Assembly: GCA_031285415.1 (NCBI GenBank)
Contig: JAITWF010000139.1
Location: 1 to 12,208 of the forward strand
From: Deferribacteraceae bacterium
GTDB taxonomy: Bacteria; Chrysiogenota; Deferribacteres; Deferribacterales; JAISNW01
Direction of reading: 5' to 3'
Length of the DNA: 12,208 nt
Part shown: positions 7,711 to 12,208 of the stretch, piece by piece
How positions within the stretch are numbered: the stretch's first letter is position 1
Layout of the letters: each line of letters begins with the position of its first letter
The notes under the pieces: generated by a model
Seen by the model: only the letters and a program-made list of their open reading frames with translations
The model's database searches: none
Told to the model about the DNA's origin: nothing
Position numbers and translations under genes: made by a program

Positions 7711-8522
7711 TTCAGCGGTATATAGCCAGCTTCAACGATTATCTTCTTGCCATCGGCACTATCGGTGATATACTCGATAAATGCCTTTGTGAGCTTCTCT
7801 GGCGCACCCTTTGTGTTCATATATAGTAGACGAGTGACTTTATATACACCCGATGAGGCGTTCTCCTGTGTAGGGGTGATACCATCTATATCGGTTGCTT
7901 TTACTGTATTATCAATGCTTCCGATACCAACATAGCCTATGCCCCTTGCGTTTCTAGAGACAGCGGTCTTCATAGCACCGTTTGAGTTGACTATAATAGC
8001 TCTTGGCAGGATTGCGCCCTTCTTTAGCAGTATATCAACGAATACCTCACGAGTACCAGAGCCATCTTCACGTGTGTAGAGGTCTATACCTGTATCTTTG
8101 CCACCAATCTCCTTCCAGTTGGTGATCTTGCCGTTGAATATGTCGATAACCTGCGCTGTTGTTAGGTTTTTGACAGGATTCTCTGGGTGAACGATAACGG
8201 CAACGCCGTCGATAGCAAATGGAAATGTTTGCAAGCCAAACTCTTTAATCTCGCTATCTTTCAAAGCTCTGCCGGTGTTCCCGATCTGCACTAATCCATC
8301 GGCAACCATCTTTACACCTGCGCCAGAGCCGCCACCAGCGACTGTTATCACGATCTTATCGTTATGTGCGGAGATATTTTTCGCCGCCGCCTGCATTACA
8401 GGGATGTGGGCTGTGCCACCTGCAATCTGTACTGTGCCTGAAAGCTTGTCGAATGACGCCAAATCTGCCGCAAATGCCTGTGCGGCAAAGAGCATAGATA
8501 TTACTACTAGAAACTTTTTCAT
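7707..8522 (-). CDS. pstS: periplasmic phosphate-binding protein
   Basis: PstS captures phosphate in the periplasm and delivers it to PstCA. Residues 1-18 form a Sec signal peptide (KK, hydrophobic core, AFA before A19); there is no lipobox cysteine, so the protein is soluble. The ligand-binding segments are GGTAHI (35-40), GGGSGAG (63-69), IGNTGR (80-85) and REDGSGTREVF (151-161). The length of 271 aa is normal for the compact PstS type. An AGGGG site stands about 7 nt before the ATG. Only 10 nt separate it from the DUF554 gene, and I found no convincing Pho box or promoter in that gap, so it is read through from upstream or from a promoter inside the DUF554 gene. Confidence 0.94.
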   Translation of the reverse strand: MKKFLVVISMLFAAQAFAADLASFDKLSGTVQIAGGTAHIPVMQAAAKNISAHNDKIVITVAGGGSGAGVKMVADGLVQIGNTGRALKDSEIKEFGLQTFPFAIDGVAVIVHPENPVKNLTTAQVIDIFNGKITNWKEIGGKDTGIDLYTREDGSGTREVFVDILLKKGAILPRAIIVNSNGAMKTAVSRNARGIGYVGIGSIDNTVKATDIDGITPTQENASSGVYKVTRLLYMNTKGAPEKLTKAFIEYITDSADGKKIIVEAGYIPLK

Positions 8523-8532
8523 CTTTAATCCC

Positions 8533-9243
8533 CTATAAAAAATAAATTACTACCGCATCCCATATCGGTATCAGAAGCAGGGCAGGGAGCATATTCCCAA
8601 CTCTCAGCTTCGTAACGCCCATTATATTCAGCCCGATAGCGATCACTAATATTCCACCAGCCACGCTGATCCCGTTCATATATATATCGTTCGCCATCAG
8701 AAATGATAGCTGTGAGGCTCCAAACGAGAGTATCCCCTGATAGATCAGTATCGGTATCGCTGAAAATAGTACCCCTGCGCCCATTGTGCTAGAGAATATA
8801 ATGGCGGAGATACCGTCGAAGATACTTTTGGTATAAAGAAGCGTCGGATCGTTCTTTAATCCATCCTCAAAGCTGCCTAAGATAGCCGTTGCCCCTACAC
8901 AAAATAGTATTGATGTTGCTACGAATCCATCCACAAAGGTGCCAGATGAACTGCCAGTGAGCGATTTTAGCCATCTGCCAAACTGCTCTACTCGCCCCTC
9001 AATATTTAATAGCTCCCCTATGAGCGTACCGACCGATAGACAGACCACCACCGATAGGAAATCGTGCGGCTTTAACGCCATCTTTATCCCTAACACCGCT
9101 ACAGAGAGCCCCATAGCCTTGAATACGCTCTCAAGTATCTTGGAGTCGCTTTGTTCTCTACCTCTACTGAGTCGTGCTATCGTGAGACCTATTACTCCAC
9201 CTGCTACTATTGCTGCGGCGTTCACTACTGTTCCAATTATCAT
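8533..9243 (-). CDS. DUF554 family integral membrane protein
   Basis: This is a multi-spanning inner-membrane protein of the DUF554 (YdfK-like) family, function unknown. The family usually opens with M(I)IGTxVNAAAIxxGG, and here MIIGTVVNAAAIVAGGVIG begins at the ATG ending at 9243, preceded by GAGG at 5-nt spacing. That gives 236 aa. An in-frame ATG at 9321 would add 26 residues, but these would be encoded by a palindromic repeat and are rejected. Hydrophobic segments recur through the protein with conserved-type motifs GTLIGE and FCVGATAILGSFEDGL, which are characteristic of the family. The ORF ends 10 nt before pstS. The gap to the upstream nuclease gene is entirely filled by a palindromic element. 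Confidence 0.88.
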   Translation of the reverse strand: MIIGTVVNAAAIVAGGVIGLTIARLSRGREQSDSKILESVFKAMGLSVAVLGIKMALKPHDFLSVVVCLSVGTLIGELLNIEGRVEQFGRWLKSLTGSSSGTFVDGFVATSILFCVGATAILGSFEDGLKNDPTLLYTKSIFDGISAIIFSSTMGAGVLFSAIPILIYQGILSFGASQLSFLMANDIYMNGISVAGGILVIAIGLNIMGVTKLRVGNMLPALLLIPIWDAVVIYFL

Positions 9244-9252
9244 TGTTGCCTC

Positions 9253-9373
9253 AAAACTGTTTATATTGCGCACTGCGTCGTTATTTTTTAAAACTAAATC
9301 CTCATGTACCAGCAAGTACACTGCGGTTTAGTTTTAAAAAGCCGCCTAGCATTGCATCAATCTAAACAGTTTT
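9253..9373. repeat. large near-palindromic intergenic element, copy A
   Basis: Nested inverted repeats fill the whole gap between the nuclease stop codon and the DUF554 ribosome-binding site. The outer arm is AAAACTGTTTA (9253-9263) with TAAACAGTTTT (9363-9373), continued after one mismatch by ATTG/CAAT (9265-9268/9358-9361). The core arm is 14 perfect bp, TTTTTAAAACTAAA (9285-9298) with 9327-9340. The tip is TGTAC/GTACA (9305-9309/9316-9320). A second copy lies at 11341-11467 and shares conserved blocks (CGCAC, GTTATTTTT, TCCTCATGTAC, GCCGCCT, TTGCAT). There is no clear poly-U tail in either direction, so it is not a standard terminator. Confidence 0.8.
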
Positions 9374-9939
9374 TATTTAATTCCCTTCATATAGATCAAC
9401 GCCTCTGCCGCAACTTCAGGTGACGACACTCGCACCGTTGCCTCGGAGTTCCTCTGCATAGCAGAGTAGGTATAGTTATGGCTTCCTATAAAGCTGATCG
9501 ATTCGTCTATTATGCACATCTTGGCGTGCATGCGGCGATCTGGATCGTCAAAGATAACGTTTACGCCAGCCTGTTTCAGCGTCTTGGCGGTTGCCTGATT
9601 ATACTTGCTTGTTAGCTCATTTTTATCGCCCATATCAAATATAATAGTCACAGGCACATCACGCTTTCTCGCCTCTAGCATAGCGTTTAAGAGCCTGCCT
9701 GTGGCGTTTGTGTTGCCATCAGTTTTAAACATATATAGTGCGCAGGTTATATCTTGACGAGCATCGCCCAGATCCTTTAGAAGTGCAGGCATAAGGAGAT
9801 CGTCTGGCAGAAATGTAACGCCAGCCTGATGTTCTTTTGAGCCTGCCATAAGGTTGGTTGCTGCGATAAATGCCGCAATCACTACGCCTACAAGGATTGT
9901 CGCTAGTTTTTTAATCCCACGCAATGCCGACTGTTTCAC
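9373..9939 (-). CDS. single-HKD phospholipase D-like nuclease (Nuc family), membrane-anchored or secreted
   Basis: From the GTG at 9939 this is a 188-aa protein with one HKD motif: H138, K140 and D145 in HAKMCIID, followed by GSHN (152-155) and NSE (164-166). This is the pattern of the Nuc endonuclease group of the PLD superfamily, which act as homodimers on DNA or RNA. Residues about 12-29 (ATILVGVVIAAFIAATNL) form a signal peptide or anchor, so the catalytic part should be periplasmic. The start is uncertain. A GTG at 10014 has an AGGAG four nt ahead but would overlap engB by 104 nt, and that AGGAG is itself engB coding sequence. TTG at 9924 and ATG at 9852 are other options. The gene lies just after engB and ends at the palindromic element. 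Confidence 0.85.
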   Translation of the reverse strand: MKQSALRGIKKLATILVGVVIAAFIAATNLMAGSKEHQAGVTFLPDDLLMPALLKDLGDARQDITCALYMFKTDGNTNATGRLLNAMLEARKRDVPVTIIFDMGDKNELTSKYNQATAKTLKQAGVNVIFDDPDRRMHAKMCIIDESISFIGSHNYTYSAMQRNSEATVRVSSPEVAAEALIYMKGIK

Positions 9940-10495
9940 ATATCGCTTTGCGTATCTTGTCTTTTCCGTCCCCTGTGACGGTGGAAAAATGGATGAGATC
10001 TTCAAAGTTTGCACCTATCTCCTTGGCTATCTTATGCTTCTGATTCATTAGCTGATTATTAGAAAGTTTATCTGATTTTGTTAAAACTACGCAAGCAGAA
10101 ATATTGTACTCGTGCAGAAGTTGAAGAAGCATAGCCTCCTCCTCCTCCACGCCCCTTCGTATATCTACAAGGATAAAGCACATAACGAGGTTTTTACGTT
10201 TGCGCAGATATCCGTCGATAAGCTTTGCCCACTGCGCCTTTTCCGCCTTCGACACCGCCGCATAGCCGTACCCTGGAAGATCGACAAATACCATCTCGCC
10301 GCCGACGTTAAAGAAATTTAATAGCTTCGTCTTGCCTGGTGTTTTACCAGTCTTGACAAGGTTTTTACGATCAAGGATCTTGTTTATCAGCGAAGATTTG
10401 CCCACATTACTGCGCCCTGCAAAGGCGATCTCTGGATACATCGGGGCTGGCAACGCTCGCACATTTGCTACAGACATTAAAAAGTTTGATTTCAT
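9911..10495 (-). CDS. engB: ribosome biogenesis GTP-binding protein EngB (YsxC/YihA)
   Basis: EngB is an essential small GTPase needed for assembly of the large ribosomal subunit. It is 194 aa, the normal length, with G1 GRSNVGKS (27-34), G2 region KTPGKT (51-56), G3 DLPGYG (72-77), G4 TKSD (139-142) and a G5-like FSTVTGDG (170-177). Its ATG overlaps the stop of the DHH-family gene by 4 nt (ATGA), showing translational coupling. The nuclease gene begins near or inside its 3' end. The assignment is secure. Confidence 0.97.
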   Translation of the reverse strand: MKSNFLMSVANVRALPAPMYPEIAFAGRSNVGKSSLINKILDRKNLVKTGKTPGKTKLLNFFNVGGEMVFVDLPGYGYAAVSKAEKAQWAKLIDGYLRKRKNLVMCFILVDIRRGVEEEEAMLLQLLHEYNISACVVLTKSDKLSNNQLMNQKHKIAKEIGANFEDLIHFSTVTGDGKDKIRKAICETVGIAWD

Positions 10496-11337
10496 CGAAT
10501 TAGCTCTATATTATTTAAAAATTCAGCTAGCCCAAAGTCGAAGGTGGTGCTAAACCCAGCGGCGTTCTTATGCCCACCGCCCCCTTGAGCTATCGCAATC
10601 TCTGATATATCGGTATCTTTGCTACTGCGAAGGGAGATCTTCTTGCGTTGAGAGTTGATTATAACGGCGTAATCGACCATCATCTGAGATACGATATGGT
10701 TTCCTAGCTCGCTTGCGTACATCTCTGCAAATACCACAGCAAACTGCCTCTGGCGAGTGTCTGCGAAGATCTGCACATTTTTAGCGGCTCTAGTGATATA
10801 TCTGTCACGCTCCTCCTCCTCAAGCTCTATGATTAGAGACTCTTCGGGGCGAAACTCGGTGTACGGCTCGTTAAAGAAGCGTTTTTCGAAGCGAACGATA
10901 CCGAGCGTGTTGAAGATAAGGTTCATCTTGAGGCTGTCATCTCGTTTTAATAGCCATAGGTCGAAATCGTTAACGCAATCGACAAAATTTTCGTATCGAG
11001 AGAGATCATGCCCAAGCTCGGTAAATTTCTCGTACGTCAGTTTAGTGGCGCACTTTCCGATTGCGTGGGTGACGAAGTGATACCGTTTGAGCGGCTCGCT
11101 CGATACGTGGTGATCGATAAGCATAAGCTCACGCTCGCCAGCGATCTGCTGGATAATTGCCTCCGATGGGGCGATATCGGTGATTATTATCGTGCTATAC
11201 TTCGGCGAAACCTGCTCTAGCAGGGATTCAAGCTCGTCGTAGTTTGAATAGACAGTGTGGACAGAGGGGATGCAAGCCTTTACAAGAATGCCGCAGCCGA
11301 TACCATCCAAATCATTATGTGTAATATGTAACGTCAA
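10492..11337 (-). CDS. DHH-family phosphoesterase, NrnB-like oligoribonuclease
   Basis: DHH/DHHA1 proteins of this type degrade short RNA oligonucleotides (nanoRNA), as NrnB does in Bacillus subtilis. Numbering from the TTG at 11337 (281 aa): motif I NDLDG (8-12), motif II D54 in TDIAP, motif III DHH (75-77), an acidic motif NDFDLWLL (123-130), and the DHHA1 substrate-binding glycine motif GGGGHKNAAG (252-261). The TTG is chosen because MTLHITHNDLDG is the normal N-terminus and GGGAG stands 6 nt before it. A longer frame from 11472 would add 45 residues encoded by the palindromic element and is rejected. The gene heads the minus-strand gene run and overlaps engB. The exact substrate (nanoRNA, pAp or cyclic dinucleotide products) is not determined by sequence alone. 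Confidence 0.88.
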   Translation of the reverse strand: MTLHITHNDLDGIGCGILVKACIPSVHTVYSNYDELESLLEQVSPKYSTIIITDIAPSEAIIQQIAGERELMLIDHHVSSEPLKRYHFVTHAIGKCATKLTYEKFTELGHDLSRYENFVDCVNDFDLWLLKRDDSLKMNLIFNTLGIVRFEKRFFNEPYTEFRPEESLIIELEEEERDRYITRAAKNVQIFADTRQRQFAVVFAEMYASELGNHIVSQMMVDYAVIINSQRKKISLRSSKDTDISEIAIAQGGGGHKNAAGFSTTFDFGLAEFLNNIELIR

Positions 11338-11340
11338 TTT

Positions 11341-11467
11341 GTACTCCCTTATCTTGGCGCACCACTGTGTTATTTTTAAAAAAAAATCAATCCTCATGTA
11401 CGTCACATGTACACTTCGGTTTGATTTTTTAAAAGCCGCCTTGTGTTGCATCCAAGCTAAGGGGTAC
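11341..11467. repeat. large near-palindromic intergenic element, copy B
   Basis: This is the second copy of the element at 9253-9373. The outer arm 11341-11357 pairs with 11452-11467 (15 pairs, one bulged T at 11345, one T/C mismatch at 11352/11457). The core arm TTTTTAAAAAAAAATCAA (11373-11390) pairs with 11420-11434 allowing extra A residues. The tip is TGTAC/GTACA (11397-11401/11409-11413). In the minus-strand sense the 3' outer arm contains the ribosome-binding GGGAG (11344-11348) of the DHH gene, so the folded transcript would hide it. Blocks shared with copy A are CGCAC, GTTATTTTT, TCCTCATGTAC, TTCGG or TGCGG, AAAAGCCGCCT and TTGCATC. Confidence 0.8.
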
Positions 11468-11489
11468 AACATCGTAGTGCTTAAATCAG

Positions 11490-11516
11490 GCTATAATAAA
11501 TTTTTGGTCGAGTCAA
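11490..11516 (-). promoter_or_regulatory. candidate promoter for the DHH-engB gene run
   Basis: On the minus strand, TTGACT (11516-11511) is followed 15 bp later by TATAGC (11495-11490). The spacer is short and the -10 is only a 4/6 match, so this is weak evidence. If used, transcription would start near 11483 and the whole palindromic element B would be in the 5' leader of the DHH transcript. Confidence 0.25.
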
Positions 11517-11526
11517 GAAATAGATA

Positions 11527-11555
11527 TTGACGAAACCTCTCCGCACCCTTATAAA
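11527..11555 (+). promoter_or_regulatory. strong sigma-70 promoter of rpiB, predicting a leaderless mRNA
   Basis: The -35 is TTGACG (11527-11532) and the -10 is TATAAA (11550-11555), both 5/6 matches, with an ideal 17-bp spacer. The expected start about 7 nt after the -10 falls on the A of the rpiB ATG at 11562. No Shine-Dalgarno sequence stands before that ATG, which agrees with a leaderless transcript. Confidence 0.65.
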
Positions 11556-11561
11556 TTTATT

Positions 11562-12023
11562 ATGTCTATAAAAAACGATAACAAAATTACGATCGCAGTT
11601 GCCACCGACCATGGTGGTGTAGAGTTGAAAGATCTGCTCTGTAAAGAGCTGATGAATGGTGGATACGACGTTCAAGACCTAGGCGTGCAGATCGGTGAAA
11701 CCGCTCAATACCCCCTTCAGGCGGCACTTGTAGCTAAGGCGATACTTGAGGGCAGGGCGGAGAGAGGGTTGCTCGTATGCGGTTCAGGAATCGGCATATC
11801 TATCGCAGCTAATCGGTTTAACGGTATTCGTGCCGCTTTGTGCCGAGATGAGTACGACGCTCGCATGAGCCGTATGCACAACGACGCTAACGTGCTAGTG
11901 TTGGGCGGACGCACTACAGGGGTAGAGGTTGCAAAGGGGATCCTCGAGGTGTGGCTAAAGACCGACTTTGAGGGTGGTCGCCACGTTGCAAGAGTTGAGA
12001 TGATTGATAAGATTAATAACTAG
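11562..12023 (+). CDS. rpiB: ribose-5-phosphate isomerase B
   Basis: RpiB interconverts ribose-5-phosphate and ribulose-5-phosphate in the pentose phosphate pathway. The 153-aa protein carries the family landmarks: ATDHGG (14-19), VCGSGIG with catalytic C73 (72-78), IAANRFNGIRAALC (81-94), HNDAN (106-110) and FEGGRHVARV (136-145). The start at 11562 leaves seven residues before the first beta strand, and no other ATG fits. Nothing like a Shine-Dalgarno site lies before it; the promoter position suggests leaderless translation. It is followed by glyA after 13 nt and is divergent from the DHH gene run. Confidence 0.95.
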   Translation: MSIKNDNKITIAVATDHGGVELKDLLCKELMNGGYDVQDLGVQIGETAQYPLQAALVAKAILEGRAERGLLVCGSGIGISIAANRFNGIRAALCRDEYDARMSRMHNDANVLVLGGRTTGVEVAKGILEVWLKTDFEGGRHVARVEMIDKINN

Positions 12024-12036
12024 GAGATAGATAACT

Positions 12037-12208
12037 ATGTCGCTTTATGATTACGTTAAGAGTGCAGATTTAGAGGTTTATGAGACGTTAATGGCAGAGA
12101 AAGCTCGTCAGGAGAATCATCTGGAGCTTATCGCAAGTGAAAACTTTGTGAGCCATGCTGTTATGGAGGCTGCTGGCTCTGTAATGACTAATAAATATGC
12201 AGAGGGGT
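12037..12208 (+). CDS. glyA: serine hydroxymethyltransferase, 3'-truncated by window edge
   Basis: Only the first 57 codons are present. GlyA is the PLP enzyme that converts serine and tetrahydrofolate to glycine and 5,10-methylene-tetrahydrofolate. The segment LELIASENFVS followed by V, AAGS and TNKYAEG is the invariant N-terminal signature of the family. The ATG at 12037 is preceded by AGGAG (12022-12026), which overlaps the rpiB stop codon, so the two genes are probably one operon. The frame is open to the window end. Confidence 0.95.
   Translation, partial: MSLYDYVKSADLEVYETLMAEKARQENHLELIASENFVSHAVMEAAGSVMTNKYAEG

Noticed and set aside
9244..9321. A 26-residue N-terminal extension of the DUF554 protein
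   Set aside because: It is encoded by palindromic element A, and the family-typical MIIGTVVNAAAI start has its own GAGG site.
9253..9373. Element A (and B) as ordinary rho-independent terminators
   Set aside because: The stems are far longer than a terminator, are AT-rich, carry conserved internal blocks, and have no U-run directly after the stem in either direction.
11338..11472. A 45-residue N-terminal extension of the DHH protein
   Set aside because: The extra residues are encoded by the palindromic element, and the family N-terminus begins at the TTG at 11337 with a ribosome-binding site just before it.
1..12208. CRISPR arrays, tRNA or rRNA genes, insertion sequences, phage genes or a larger multi-gene defence island
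   Set aside because: No regularly spaced repeats, no tRNA-like cloverleaf or rRNA sequence, and no transposase, integrase or phage protein was seen on either strand; the only defence system visible is the two-gene restriction-modification cassette.

Overview
The window is a compact, gene-dense stretch of a Gram-negative bacterial chromosome. Evidence for this is a periplasmic phosphate-binding protein with a Sec signal peptide, pst genes chained by 4-nt overlaps, and ordinary housekeeping genes. Composition is mixed-GC, near 50% in the housekeeping genes by eye. The long N-terminal form of HflX and the rpiB-glyA order occur in Deferribacterota, Campylobacterota and deltaproteobacterial-type lineages, but I cannot fix the taxon. 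No gene-free stretch exceeds 300 bases; the longest is 11338-11561.

Layout. (1) 1-1852, + strand: the 3' part of hflX (its start lies before the window), overlapped by a small unknown gene. (2) 1849-3811, + strand: an AT-rich type II restriction-modification cassette. It holds an Eco47II-family endonuclease and a C5-cytosine methyltransferase with an N-terminal MerR-like helix-turn-helix, separated by a 29-bp dyad that overlaps a plausible methyltransferase promoter. The cassette fits almost without seam between the unknown gene and a convergent gene. (3) 3812-11337, - strand: ten genes in one direction. In transcription order they are a DHH-family phosphoesterase (NrnB-like), engB, a single-HKD Nuc-like nuclease, a DUF554 membrane protein, pstS, pstC, pstA, pstB, mtnA and a class II aldolase. 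(4) 11562-12208, + strand: rpiB, with a strong promoter that predicts a leaderless transcript, then the start of glyA.

How genes work together. PstSCAB is a full high-affinity phosphate importer without phoU or phoBR in view. mtnA plus a FucA-like aldolase matches the DHAP shunt for methylthioribose or 5-deoxyribose salvage. rpiB and glyA serve pentose phosphate and one-carbon metabolism.

The most unusual feature is a pair of related, about 120-bp, nearly palindromic intergenic elements (9253-9373 and 11341-11467). Both lie in the same orientation directly upstream of the ribosome-binding site of a minus-strand gene. Their inner blocks are conserved, while their outer arms differ in sequence but keep pairing. 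This covariation suggests a conserved stem structure (RNA leader or DNA cruciform) or a structured mobile repeat.
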